A stretch of 64,000 bases of DNA from Glandiceps talaboti (Eukaryota; Hemichordata; Enteropneusta; Spengelidae): positions 33,709,832-33,773,831 of the forward strand of contig NC_135549.1 of NCBI RefSeq assembly GCF_964340395.1, written 5' to 3'. The notes beneath the pieces were generated by a model that saw only the letters and a program-made list of their open reading frames with translations, was not told the origin of the DNA and searched no databases. Of this stretch, positions 35,869-49,455 are shown piece by piece. The position numbers and the translations under genes are program-made. Numbering within the stretch: the stretch's first letter is position 1; each line of letters begins with the position of its first letter.

Positions 35869-36060
35869 ATGTATATTTCTGACATGTACAGAGTAACTGG
35901 TGAATTGGAAATGTTCCAGAACCTCATACTTAAATATGCTAGCAAACGATTTACTTACACACCATCAATGTGTAGGGTTAGAAATCGTCTTGCTGCACTC
36001 GACTATAACATCCACAACAACAGACCAATGAGGAGAAAAAAGAATGGAGAGACCATGTGA
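35869..36060 (+). pseudogene. Fragment of a transposase-like protein C-terminus
   Basis: A 63-codon frame reads GELEMFQNLILKYASKRFTY, then RVRNRLAALDYNIHNNRPM. The pattern LE-x-F-x(5)-L-K-Y-x-x-K-R ... R-x-x-LAALD-x-N-x-H-x-x-R resembles the C-terminal part of DNA-transposon-derived proteins seen in fish and invertebrates; this is recalled only in general terms. No upstream catalytic domain is visible nearby. It is probably a relic exon. Confidence 0.4.
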
Positions 36061-36159
36061 GTCAAAAAATAGCAAAGTTCATTCTCTTAGCTTTATTTAT
36101 CTACTACTTCAAAATGTGCATAGTGCCAGTGCCAGTGCCTGGTATAGTGCCAGTCCAAA

Positions 36160-38048
36160 GAAAAAAGACTGTCAAGGTTATGAATGATCTCCGCCCAGTA
36201 GCATTAACATCAGCTCTAATGAAATTATTTGAAAGAGTTCTACTCCCACACCTCCAGGTTCTAGTATCTGAGTTCATGGACCCTTTATAGTTTGCATACA
36301 GAAGTAAACGTAGTGTTGAAGACGCTGTTATATTCGTCTTATAAACAAAAGTTATTCACATTTAGACAATCCAGGAACCTTTGTACGCCTCATGTTTACG
36401 ACATTTATGAGCAGAACAACTTTTGAATATAAATCTCAATATTCCAACCGTTCTATGGACATTGGATTATCTCACAAATCGACCGCAGAACGTGAAAGTT
36501 TATAAAGATGTGCTCTCCAACACTCTATACACAAATACCGGGGCACCACAGGGGTGGACAGTACTGTCTCCCTTTCTATTTTCCTTATATACAGCCGATT
36601 GTAGAAATTCGCACCAGTCGTGCCCTATTGTTAAGTTTGCCGACGACACTGGACGTCGACTGACTGGACTGATAACAGATGCAGAGGTCGCGTTAACGCG
36701 TTATTTGTGCGTATTTGACGCACTATTTGACACTTGGGACGCCTTTTTTTGGATGTATGCGTCACTGGGGACGCGTCATAAACAGGGGACAAATGGGGCT
36801 TACTGTTGGCAAACGTACGGTTATCATCTTTGCTTCGAAGTTGTGGAACAGACATCGTAGTCAGTTCTGATTGTAACTATTTATATGTGCAGTGTGACCT
36901 GTGAAATTTGAATATGACCCATCGTATATAAAACGTTCCAACAGTTTCATGTGCCCCATGACCATTTCCTGACGTGCCGAGCACGTCTTGGGTAGTTTAG
37001 AAACTACGTGATATTATAATTACTTATCCACGTGATTAGTTACTTATTAACAGACATGGTTTGGCAGAGTTTCCATCGATAGCACGGCCTTACGCTGCGG
37101 TGAAGCATCTTCCCTCACGGGCGAACCGATGATTAAATAGACCACATCGGTGGACAGTAATCTATGCTGAAGCCTTCACGTTGATAAATTCATACTGCCA
37201 AGTCGCCATTTCATTCTCACTAAAACTGAAACTTATTTTGAGCTTCGTTACGGGATCGAACGCATTACGTGAAGTTACAGTGAACATGGCACACGTAAGG
37301 CGTCGTTCAAGAATAAACGATTGCAACGTAGCGACACAAAATTTGTATCGAACTTTTACAACTGTGTTTCTGTCAAATTGAAGTTCACGCTGTCGTTCAT
37401 ACTTCATCATTCATGTCATGGAACTTAGTTTATTCATTGCGGTTTTGTATCATGGGGTAGTTTTATGTACTCCGTACTCCAAGAACCGCCCTAACATTAG
37501 CTCTGGATTTATACGCTATGGGGTTTCGACACATCTTCTCCCACTCGCTGTATATTCATCCGGAGTTCTTTCTCGGAGCACATATTTATAGAGAGTGATT
37601 ACCATAGAAAATCGAAAGTCGAGAAAGATGAAGTTAAACCTCTGTATAGCGTATTCTTGCATATAAATGTTTTCTTTTTGGAAGTACAAACTATGTACTT
37701 GTATACGGTGTGCGGTAGAATGACACTGATGTGTTCATGTACATGTATTTACATTTGTAACGTATTTAGTGTACATCTGAAAGACATGTAGTGACTGTGT
37801 GCATGCAAATTTGGAAAAGACGCACCGTAATAGGATTTTGACGCTAATTTTGGCAGGAACGCGTCCCAGGGGACGCATCAGAAAAAAAGCTACCGCGACC
37901 TCTGAGATGACTACATAGCGTATAGACAAGAAATAAGTACATTTGTAAACTGGTGGAACTATCTAGAATTTAATGTAGGTAATACCAAGGAAATGGTTAT
38001 CGATTTTAGAAGAAAGTCGTCCGTGTACGAAGATATTTTGAATGCGTG
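36160..38048 (+). pseudogene. LINE RT fragment, interrupted by a ~1.2-kb insertion
   Basis: NDLRPVALTSALMKLFERVL and FAYR open the RT. Then come WTLDYLTNRPQNVKV, TGAPQGWTVLSPFLFSLYTA and VKFADDT (catalytic FADD), ending TDAEVA at about 36696. The same RT resumes at about 37922 with RQEISTFVNWW, LEFNVGNTKEMVIDFRRK. The two halves join in sense across the intervening block. Several stops and shifts make it dead. Confidence 0.85.
36697..37921. mobile_element. Insertion inside the LINE RT fragment
   Basis: About 1.2 kb of sequence unrelated to RT separates TDAEVA from RQEIS. Near both ends the block carries inverted GAGGTCGCG and GACGCRTCC-like motifs ('gaggtcgcg...ggggacgcgtc' left; 'gcgtcccaggggacgc...cgcgacctc' right). 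GCG flanks both junctions. No coding frame is recognised. It is probably a non-autonomous DNA transposon of unknown family. Confidence 0.55.
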
Positions 38049-38639
38049 ACGTGAAGTGGTTAAGTTATTTTCTAGTATAAACTTCAATCAAGGAATCAGA
38101 AATAAGGTAATTTCCAAATTTGATTTCCATCCTGCAATTAATAATCTATGTTTTTGTGTTATTTCTCTGTTCTAATTGTCCACTGTCACTACAAATCAGT
38201 CAACTAATTCTTTCTGGCCAAATTGAATTAAGCCTCCAATGTTAATGTGAAATTCTGGACAGGGTAATGCTGAAGACATTCTATTGGAATGTAATACAAA
38301 ATAGAAATAAGCACCAAATTCCTAATTCCTATTTGAATTTGGGCGTGGCCTAAGTTTGATTAATAATGTACACAAAAAAATCAGTGAAAGATGTGTGGAT
38401 TTCTACCCAGATCTAAGGAAAAATTAATCCACAGTCTGAAGAACTAACGTAATAACCAACAACTAACCAATGCACAGAAAGTTAGAATCTATATAAAAAA
38501 AAGTAAAGCTAGTTAAACATCTGAAAGTGACCAGTTTCACAACAAAAAGTTCATCTCCCTAAAGCTGTGTTACTACCTCACCACATATCATGGATACACA
38601 CTACACCTCACCAGACTCATGGTTAGTCTAACCATAGAC

Positions 38640-40140
38640 CCTATGGTCTAACTTGCACAGCAATCAAAATACGAGGAGGCCGCGACCCCCTCAAACGATG
38701 TCAGAACAACCACGAGCGCGATTTTTACTTCTTACAGGAAACTCCCACGATACCTGTTGATGAACCTTTTGGCATATTGTCTGGGGAGGAGAATTTGTTT
38801 TTCTCGCGAAAATATTAACACTGCTGGAATTGCAATTCTTTTCTCTCCAAAATGAAATATATATATTCAGCAGAAAGTGTTATTAATGGAAGACTTCTAC
38901 ATGCTCATGTCAAAATCGATGCTAATGTTTCACATTATTAACATATTTGCACCAAACAATGGAAATGAAAGGCTATATACCCTTCAAAAATTAAAACAAC
39001 TTTTAAGCGAGTGAAATAACGACACCCGTCATCCTTGGAGGTGACTTTAAGTGCACCGTAAACCCTGAAATAGACCGCTCGAGTAAGAAAGGGCCGGATA
39101 CACGAACTTCTCTTAGCCTCGATAAAATAATACACAGATTTGCATTAGTGGATGCATGGCGATATCACTATGGCAACACAAGATAGTACACGTAGCATAA
39201 AGACAATAACACAACAGCTGCAAGAATAGATATCATTTACATATCAAAATATAGGTCCACCCGCATGCACACTGCCGACAGTCTCACTGGAGCACAAGCT
39301 TTCTCAGACTACTCCATTGTAAAAATCGAAATCTCTCTCACAAAAGTTAAAACCAATTCTTCCGTCTGGTACATGAATATCGGCATACTTGACAATGCTT
39401 ACTAATGCGACAGCATCCGTAATTTTTTGTAAATGCCAGAACGAAAAAAAAAGAATGTACGAAAATACAACACTGGTGGGATATTTGCAAAAATAAAAAA
39501 TAAATTGCTGACAGCTATACGCAACACACAAACGGCAACTCTTTAAAGATTCAAAAAATAAATAAACTTGAACATAAACTAAAAGTAATGGAACACAATA
39601 TGGATACAAACCCTGAACTGGCCAATGCATACAATGACAAAAAGAACTTTTGAAAGCCTACATCCAATCTGAAAGTAAAGGCGCAGCCGTGCGAAGTCGT
39701 CAACAACTTTTGCATGAAAATATGTCTGGTGATTTTTTTCTCGAGTCTCGAAAAACGTAAAAACAGTCGTAAAAGCATAAACCAGCTCTGCAGAAGTGAC
39801 AAAACGATTACTAATTAACAAAAAGAAATGTGCAAAATAACACATTCCTTTTATCAAGAACTTTTTCTACCTGATGCTACCTCCAGTACGGACCAAGAAC
39901 AACTCCTGGTCCATTATACGTCCTCACATTAGAACCATTTTTTGCCAAAAAAATACACACAAAAGTGAAAAGAAATGAAAGGTCTGAGTCTACCTCACAC
40001 ACAAAGTAAAGTTCAGCTATTGGCTTATGACGTTGATTTTCTTGGTAACACAAGAGCATGACTTTACAAAACTCAACAAATGGATTGATATCTACGAAAC
40101 AGCCACGAATGCTAAAGTAAATGTTGGTAAAGGACTGTGG
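38640..40140 (+). pseudogene. Decayed L1/Tx1-like LINE (endonuclease and linker)
   Basis: A broken frame gives DIFFLQETPTIPVDEPFG, NTAGIAILFSPK, then after stops a GGDFxCTVNPEIDRS-type segment, IDIIYIS, LTGAQAFSDYSIVKIEISL and KNSRKSINQLCRSDK-like text. Near the end is an ETATNAKVNVGKGLW piece of the RT palm. Stops and shifts occur throughout and most RT is deleted. Order and motifs fit L1/Tx1-type LINEs. It ends at the pyrimidine repeat at 40148. Confidence 0.75.
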
Positions 40141-40147
40141 TAAGCAT

Positions 40148-40217
40148 CTCTTCCTCCTCCTCCTCCTCCTCCTTCTCCTTCTTCTTTTTCTTCTTCTTCT
40201 TCTTCTTCTTCTTCGTC
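40148..40217. repeat. (CTC)n(CTT)n microsatellite
   Basis: Pure pyrimidine trinucleotide run. The arginine/lysine-rich open frame on the other strand is a by-product. Confidence 0.95.
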
Positions 40218-40482
40218 TAGTTACCAAATTGCCTCAGTCAAATATTTTTTCTAAAATCGCCCTGTGCTAGCTTGCCAAGTTTTATCCTTTCATTTATCTT
40301 TTAATGTAATCGAAACCTTTGAAATGTTCACTGTACAGTTGACCTTTTTTTGGATGAGCTGACGCCCACATTATAACCTTTGTTATCTTTCTATTAATGA
40401 TCAAATATCGTAGCGTAGGCCTTCAGATTAATGAGTGTGGACCTTGTGCATGGTATACATACACATCACTACTGTAACCAAC

Positions 40483-40539
40483 ATGTCGATCAAGAAATTT
40501 TCAGAATCTCCAAGTCAGCTTGGCTACCAGCCTACTCTG
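40483..40539 (+). CDS. CLCN2: ClC-2-like chloride channel, exon 1 (start codon)
   Basis: An ATG in good context (accaacATG) opens 19 codons, MSIKKFSESPSQLGYQPTL, ended by a strong GTGAGT donor in phase 0. The next exon (49028-49193) begins in phase 0 with MHGQYRKDLAKFAKEE. The joined junction QPTL-MHGQY lines up with QTL-MYGRY of vertebrate ClC-2. ClC-2 is a homodimeric, hyperpolarisation-activated plasma-membrane chloride channel. This exon is the cytosolic N-terminus. The exon alone would be too short to call; the phase match and alignment carry it. The intron after it (40540-49027) holds the Penelope-like element and a duplicate of exon 2. No promoter element was identified. Confidence 0.72.
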
Positions 40540-41899
40540 GTGAGTACTTTATTCGGTGAACACTTTCTTATTGTCATGACAGCTCAGTAAAGTACAAATC
40601 ATAGACAACATATGTTTAATTATCGGTATAATAGCACATTCATAACTTCATATTTGACAACAGAGCACTCCAGTGACATTTTAGTTGCATTTTGCAAAGT
40701 CTCTTTACAAAATAATCCAGTCTTTTCTACACTCTTGTCTTAAAATGTGTTTTCGTCCTAATCGAACATCTAGACGAAAGAACAAAGGAGTAGATCTATC
40801 GGGAAAGAAGTGGGATAGTGTGGGAACACCTTTGGAATATTGTCATGGAACGGCAAGCGGTCGGGGATATTAACCTTGGGAAACAAACCAGTGCCATTAA
40901 AATTACGATGCATCGGCAGTAATTGGATAGAATCATTACCAGTGGTCATTTTTCATTCCTGACAGCATTTTCACCCATGCATTGAAATATACATTGAATT
41001 CGAAATCATAAAAGTCGCATATCAAGGCTGAGATATAGGTTTCACCGTGACAACGGGTTTTTTTTTCATCAAATAATATCGTTTCACCATTGTTTATGCG
41101 ATGCTGAGAGTTAATATTGCCAACTACATACAACACTATACAGTATTTTATATAATTTAAAATCAGGTCGTAAAATATCTCTAGATTACATCACTGCCGA
41201 GTTACAACTATTTTCCAGAAACGTTATTATTATTAATAATTGTCATGCAAACTAACCCCGAATCTGTAAACAGAAGAATAAAACACAAGGGTCGTTGATG
41301 GTATGACAAACACTAATAGGATAGTTTGACGTCACAGTTTCTTTAACTTGTAGCTGATGTTGTTAATTTCTCAGCAAAACGTATACTCTTCTATTAATAA
41401 TAAAGGAGTGTCACATCTCTTGGACCTAGGCTACTAGTTGAGTCTTTGCAAACAATATTATTTTATATTTGGCTACTAGCACAGACAAGTACTTATCTCT
41501 TTTGAAAGAATAGTGCAGATCAGTGTCCGTACCATGACCGGTTAATTTCAGTCGCTATCATTGTTGATATCGCTTACAACCTTTGACCACGTGTTGTTGT
41601 GTTGCTAGACATGTCTGGTATGTGTTTGAATCCCTTTGTGATTAATCTCTAATGTAACATTTTACAACATGTATGACTTAACAATAGAGATATGTTCTCA
41701 ACTATATCGCATTTTTTGCGGGTGCCTTGTGATACTATTTTATGGCGACTGATATTTCCAGAGATCGTCCACTAAATATCATATACAGCCAAATGGTTGC
41801 TATTTTTAGCTACTTAATTAAGCTTGAAATACCTATTTATGCTGGGTATCCACGTATATTGCGATTGTTATACATACATATGTACGTGCTTAAGTACGT

Positions 41900-44820
<2,921 letters not shown>

Positions 44821-44922
44821 AATATACCTCGTATAAATCGTGTGGTGTAAGGCGGGTTTTTACCTAGGGTGTTGAGTGGTGCTTTTGTTTGTACAAAAGG
44901 TGTCAATTATGTGTGCGATGGA

Positions 44923-47037
44923 TCAGGTGTTACGCAACAATGTTTTATTTCGATGGCGACAAGAGGATACAAGTTCATTTCGTTTATTTAATGTGGATAG
45001 TTCGGGTCGCAGATAATAAAGAACTTTTCTTTGAGGCATAAATTGCACTTTTTGCTTGCGCTAATGTAGGTTGGGTGGGATGAAAGTGGTCGCCAGGAAA
45101 TGGAGTGGTCGATGTTTTTATCCTTGAGGGTCCAGATATGTTTGCTGAGTTCCGTAGAGTTCCTATGTTTAGTGTGTCGGAATGATGCTGTGTGGTTTCT
45201 GTACCTTGTCTTAAACTCGTTTTCTGTGAGCCCGATGTATGTTTCTGTAATGTCGTTGTCCTTGCGTGTGACGGCTGCTTGGTAGATTACGGATTGCTGT
45301 AGGCAGTTTTCGTTGAGCGGGCATGTTTTCTTTTGCCGACAGTTTCATGTTTTACTGGCATTGGTGCTGTTTACGGTGGTGTTGGTGCGTTCGTGTGAAA
45401 TAAGGATGCGTTTGTTGTGGTTGTTGATGACATGCTTGATGTTATTCATGCAGCTGTAACTGATTTTAACAGTGTTGCGGTTGAAGATTTTTCTGAGTTT
45501 ATGATCTTTGTGGAAGTGTTTGTCTACAAGGCTGAGGAATCTGTGTCCGATGTTGGTGCTAACATTTTTGCTGAATGGGGGGTTGTACCATAATATGTCT
45601 TTCCGTTGTGTTTCTTCGTCTGGAGGTCGTGGTCGGCTCGTAGTGTAGTGTGTATTTGTATCCGCTCTCGTTGAGTGCTTTTTGGTATGGAGGTGCGGCT
45701 TGGTCGAAAGATGCTTTGCTCGAAGAGCGTAATGATAGGCGTTTGTTAATACCAGTGGGTATGCTCTTAGTCGTGGTTTGTGGGTGGTTGCTATCTCGGT
45801 GTACATATTGCAGGATGGTGTCGGGCTTTGTGTAGGGCCGGTACGTATCGTTGCTCAAGTTGAGGGTGACATCTAAAAAGTTGATTATCTGTTTGTTGGC
45901 TTCTATTGTTATGCGTAGTCCGTTGAGGTGGAAAATGTGGCATATGTTTTTCTTGATGTTTTCTGTGTCTCTTGGTGATGTGTTCGAAACGGCTAATCCG
46001 TCATCTCTGTATAGCCCTATGTTGATATCAGGGCCTTGTAGTTGGGAGAGGAGGAAGCTTCCTACCAGCTCGCATGTTTCGGCACCATCATAACTGCCCA
46101 TTGTAACGTCGAATGTTGTGTTGCCTTTCTTTTCCCAGGGTTGTTGTTTATGTATAAGGACAGAGTTATTGGCATGGAGGATGATGTTACGTTCGTCGGC
46201 TGTGATGTTGTCGTAGTCTGAGGCAAATGTCAGTGCTCTGTTGAGGAGGTCTTGGCTGATTGATGGGTAGAATTCTACAACATCGAAGCTGATGAAGTTG
46301 TGGGCTTGTTTGTTTTCGATGGCTTTGAACCATTCGATTACTGATGCTGTATTCTTCCATTGGTTGAACTTTGTCGAATTTAGAATTTTGGTGTTGATTC
46401 GGTCGAGTATTTGCTTACTGATTTTGCCTATCTCGGATTTTGTGGGGTTGATAAGCCGGCAGGTAGGTTTTTTGCTGAAATTCGGTTTGTGGTCTTTGAG
46501 TGTGATGAATGCTTCTTTGTATGCTGTAGTATCTACTCTGTCATCGTTGTGTAGTTTCGTTGCGATCTTTTTGTTTTCTGTATGGATTGCTTGTGTGGTG
46601 TTGGGTTGTGCGTGTTTGTAGGATTTTGTGACGTTTTGTTTTAGGAGGTCGTTGTATGTTTTAGGTTTAAGTTTGTAGTAGTTTGTCGTCTTGTCGGCGG
46701 TGATTATAAGGCTGGTTTCGTCTTTGATGCGTTTGGTGTCGTCTGCAAGCTTTTTCAGGAGTGGGTTGTTTAGTTGCTTGAACTTTGTTGATTGGATCAT
46801 CCTTAGTATGTCGTCTTCAAATTCCTTGAGCTCGTCGATTGGAGGGGGGTTCTTTGTAGACTTGAAGCCGTATGTATTTGTGGTTGAAGAGGTTGCGCTG
46901 GGGTTGAGGAAGAAGAAAGCTTTCCAACGCATTCTTCGTAGGAACTGTTCGGTCTTTTCGATGAGGCGAAGTAGGTAATCGTTGTGTGAAGGAAGAGGTA
47001 TATTCTTTGGTGAGTAGTCGATGTTGAATTTCTCCAT
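44923..47037 (-). pseudogene. Penelope-like RT-GIY-YIG polyprotein, frameshifted
   Basis: The first open part (47037-45559, 492 codons) has an N-terminal region, RT text ITADKTTNYYKL, FITLKDHKPNFSKKPTCRLI, FISFDVVEFYPSIS (motif A), TMGSYDGAETCELVG, the catalytic box YRDDGLAVSN, INFLDVTLNL and the [12 protein letters not shown] segment typical of Penelope RTs. A frameshift near 45650-45700 moves the frame to [20 protein letters not shown]. After an in-frame TGA near 45342 follows CRQKKTCPLNENC (Cys linker) and the GIY-YIG-type nuclease IYQAAV...ETYIGLTENEFKTRYRNH, then KCNLCLKEKFFIIC. A further 1-base loss near 45005 gives an early stop at 44988; without it the frame would run to about 44923. 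The intact protein would nick DNA and prime cDNA synthesis in the nucleus. Confidence 0.88.
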
Positions 47038-47085
47038 TGCGGGTAATCGAAGAGTGCTCTACAAGTGTGAGCTTGGAGCAGGTTA

Positions 47086-47174
47086 GGAAGTCAGTGGTAA
47101 GATTTGTCCGTAGTACAGTGCTCGATACGTCTGCACGCAGAGCGGAGTATATGTTGAGGGTAGAAGAAAATCAA

Positions 47175-47175
<1 letters not shown>
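47086..47175 (-). repeat. Penelope-like 5' terminal repeat, truncated
   Basis: Matches the 3' repeat but stops at CTTGATTTTC (minus strand), about 15 bases short of the hammerhead cleavage site, where (TA)n begins. The hammerhead core is therefore absent from this copy. Confidence 0.88.

Positions 47176-47263
<88 letters not shown>
47176..47263. repeat. (TA)n array
   Basis: About 88 bp of TA between the Penelope 5' repeat and repeat R. Confidence 0.97.
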
Positions 47264-47264
<1 letters not shown>

Positions 47265-47392
47265 CTCGGTGAGTATCAATCAGCTAAGACAGTGCTCTAT
47301 ACCGTAGTGGCAGAGCGCAATGGTTTTGATAGTTCGGGAACTCTTTCTTGGTTGTAACTCGGAGTTTCACGCATTGTGCGACCATCAGACAA
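47264..47392. repeat. Repeat R, copy 2
   Basis: Same order as 44361-44489 (ACTCGGTGAGTATCAATC to 'accatcagac') with about ten differences, but with no mirrored second arm here. Confidence 0.85.
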
Positions 47393-47398
47393 CTCTGA

Positions 47399-47462
47399 AA
47401 TACACACTTTGTAATAAACGCAATACGGTTTCCGTAAGCACGCGATACTACATATACATGCA
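47399..47462. repeat. 64-bp inverted repeat X, left copy
   Basis: From 'aatacacactttgtaataaa' to 'catatacatgca'. Its reverse complement lies at 47950-48013. The pair encloses two (TA)n arrays and the duplicated ClC-2 exon. Confidence 0.9.
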
Positions 47463-47463
47463 C

Positions 47464-47466
<3 letters not shown>

Positions 47467-47543
<77 letters not shown>
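47467..47543. repeat. (TA)n array
   Basis: About 77 bp of TA directly upstream of the duplicated exon block. Confidence 0.95.
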
Positions 47544-47547
<4 letters not shown>

Positions 47548-47557
47548 GCATGTAGAG

Positions 47558-47725
47558 TTTCATAAAATGATTGTTTTGTTGTTAATATTACTTAATTGAA
47601 GATGCATGGACAATATCGTAAAGTCCTAGCCAAATTCGCCAAGGAAGAAGCTGTCAGACTGCGACTTGAACAACAAAAACTTCGAAGGTGGGAGGAGAAA
47701 CATTTGAAAGAACAGCAGGTCATCA
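47558..47725 (+). repeat. 168-bp duplicate of ClC-2 exon 2 region
   Basis: Identical to 48984-49151 except one base (gtcctagcc versus gacctagcc). It includes about 44 bp of the upstream intron with the acceptor and the first 124 bases of the exon. It stops at CATCA, losing the last 42 bases of the exon. Confidence 0.95.
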
Positions 47726-47728
47726 CGC
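47602..47728 (+). pseudogene. Extra copy of ClC-2-like exon 2 (truncated, possibly spliceable)
   Basis: The copy retains the acceptor (ttaattgaag) and reads MHGQYRKVLAKFAKEEAVRL and on to KEQQVI, with Asp-to-Val at the one changed codon. The genuine 3' end and donor are gone, but the new flank supplies CGC|GTACGT. Using that donor the exon would be 127 bases, phase 1, exactly the phase of the real exon 2 (166 bases, phase 1). It could thus be a dead duplicate or a shorter alternative exon 2. Neither can be decided from sequence. Confidence 0.6.
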
Positions 47729-47736
47729 GTACGTTG

Positions 47737-47870
47737 TCTGATGATCGCACTATGCGTGAAAGAGTTTCAGAACTATCAAAACTATAAATATATATATATA
47801 TATATATAATACCGCAGTGGCAGAGCGTAATAGTTTATACACTGTGTATAAACTATTAAACCAAAAAAAA

Positions 47871-47875
<5 letters not shown>
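47737..47875. repeat. Inverted and direct pieces of repeat R around a short (TA)n
   Basis: 47737-47785 is an inverted, shortened R arm ('tgatgatcgcactatgcgtgaa' partly, 'tatcaaaactat'). Then a short TA run (about 47787-47808), then 'taccgcagtggcagagcgta' with a small palindrome 'tagtttatacactgtgtataaacta'. Confidence 0.75.

Positions 47876-47946
<71 letters not shown>
47876..47946. repeat. (TA)n array
   Basis: About 70 bp of TA preceding the right X copy. Confidence 0.95.
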
Positions 47947-47949
<3 letters not shown>

Positions 47950-47950
<1 letters not shown>

Positions 47951-48013
47951 GCATGTATATGTAGTATTGCGTGCTTACGGAAACCGTATTGTGTTTATTA
48001 CAAAGTGTGTATT
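47950..48013. repeat. 64-bp inverted repeat X, right copy
   Basis: Reverse complement of 47399-47462 with only a few changes. Confidence 0.9.
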
Positions 48014-48204
48014 ACAATGAGCCATATATACTGACCGTAATACATTTGAGTATACACAACACTTTACTCTGTCAGTCTGATTTAAATCGACTTGTTTGTT
48101 TGATTAGCTGCATAACAAGAGCTCCCTTGCTATATGTTTATACACTGCTATGTGTGGTATAAGATGGATATACAACAGAGCTGTTGTCTCTCGAGAGTCG
48201 CACG

Positions 48205-48385
48205 CATGTGTGCACCATCAAAGCCAAACAACACACAACGTATACACAGTGTATACACCATCAAAGACACGCAACACACAATGTATACAATGTGTATACA
48301 CCATCAGAGCCAAGCAACACACAATGTATTTACAGTATACAGTGTATACACCATCAGAGCCAAGTAACACAGAACGTATTTACAG
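48205..48385. repeat. ~55-bp tandem repeat, 3-4 diverged units with GTATAC palindromes
   Basis: Units share 'caccatca(a/g)agcca', 'aacacacaa(c/t)gtat' and 'gtatac(a)gtgtatac'. From 48386 to 48983 there is only AT-rich intron and an (ACA)n run near 48890. Confidence 0.7.
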
Positions 48386-48889
48386 TACAATGACATATAA
48401 AATGTTTGACATGTTTCTCACTTTGAGCCGGCTTTTTAAAGAAGTTTGAATTTAAATTAAATGGAACCGTAAATATTTAATGTAAATTACAAGCAGAACA
48501 TCGTCAAAAATAGAATATATAGGTCCTAGATTGAATTACGAATACAAGGGGAAAATAAATGAACTATTATAGCTAACTAGTGGAAAATTGAATCTACTAC
48601 TACTAAAAAAGATAGTAATAAAGGCATTATAAGACAAGTTCATCTCTTCGGTTCAAACCATGGGATGGTTAATAGTTGAACAATTCTATAGCGTTGTTTC
48701 CTCTTTCGTTCTTGATCTATCGCCCTATTTTTATAAAAACTGCAAAGAGAAAGCTTTATTTTCACCGTCGCATATAATTCTTGATAAAAAAAAATTAAGG
48801 GCGCGTTTGACAATTTACAATGATGCAAAAAAGCAGGGATGTATCATGAACATCGGAGTCGCAAGTTGCGACTCGAAGAACACACACGT

Positions 48890-48922
<33 letters not shown>

Positions 48923-49027
48923 AACAATAACATTAAATGACATCAACAACAACATTTGCCCACAACAAATACGAGGTAATAAATTTCATAAAATGATTGT
49001 TTTGTTGTTAATATTACTTAATTGAAG

Positions 49028-49193
49028 ATGCATGGACAATATCGTAAAGACCTAGCCAAATTCGCCAAGGAAGAAGCTGTCAGACTGCGACTTGAACAAC
49101 AAAAACTTCGAAGGTGGGAGGAGAAACATTTGAAAGAACAGCAGGTCATCAGGTTACACGAAGGTTCAGAATCTCTTCTTGATAAACTGAAAG
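49028..49193 (+). CDS. CLCN2: ClC-2-like chloride channel, exon 2 (N-terminal gating segment)
   Basis: Acceptor ttacttaattgaag, 166 bases, donor GTACGT, phase 0 in and phase 1 out. The translation contains YRKDLAKFAKEEAVRLRL, then a charged helix WEEKHLKEQQVIRLHE and SESLLDKLK. Vertebrate ClC-2 has YTQDLGAFAKEEAARIRL here, the cytosolic N-terminal stretch implicated in channel inactivation. The last base joins AT of exon 3 to give Asp. Family similarity, phase on both sides and exon order all agree. A 168-bp region with most of this exon is duplicated at 47558-47725. Confidence 0.88.
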
Positions 49194-49362
49194 GTACGTT
49201 GAATTATGTGAACAAATAATTTATTTACATGTTATTGACCAGTATTTGTTTTGAACTTCCGAATATACGGAATGCTACGAAAGGCGATACGGCTCACATT
49301 TTCCATTGCGTTTTGTTTTTTTGGCATTCCATTTTTTTATTTTTTCCATTGCGTTTTTTTTT

Positions 49363-49365
<3 letters not shown>

Positions 49366-49399
<34 letters not shown>

Positions 49400-49455
49400 T
49401 ACATACATACATACATACATATATACATACATACATACATACATACATACATACA
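49366..49455. repeat. (CATA)n/(CA)n microsatellite
   Basis: TACA/CACA repeats directly in front of the 5'-truncated LINE. Confidence 0.93.

Noticed and set aside
39877-40227. Arg/Lys-rich minus-strand protein
   Set aside because: Reverse translation of a (CTC)n(CTT)n microsatellite joined to LINE debris.
47596-47787. Short plus-strand frame as an independent gene
   Set aside because: It is the duplicated ClC-2-like exon 2 running into repeat R, not a separate gene.
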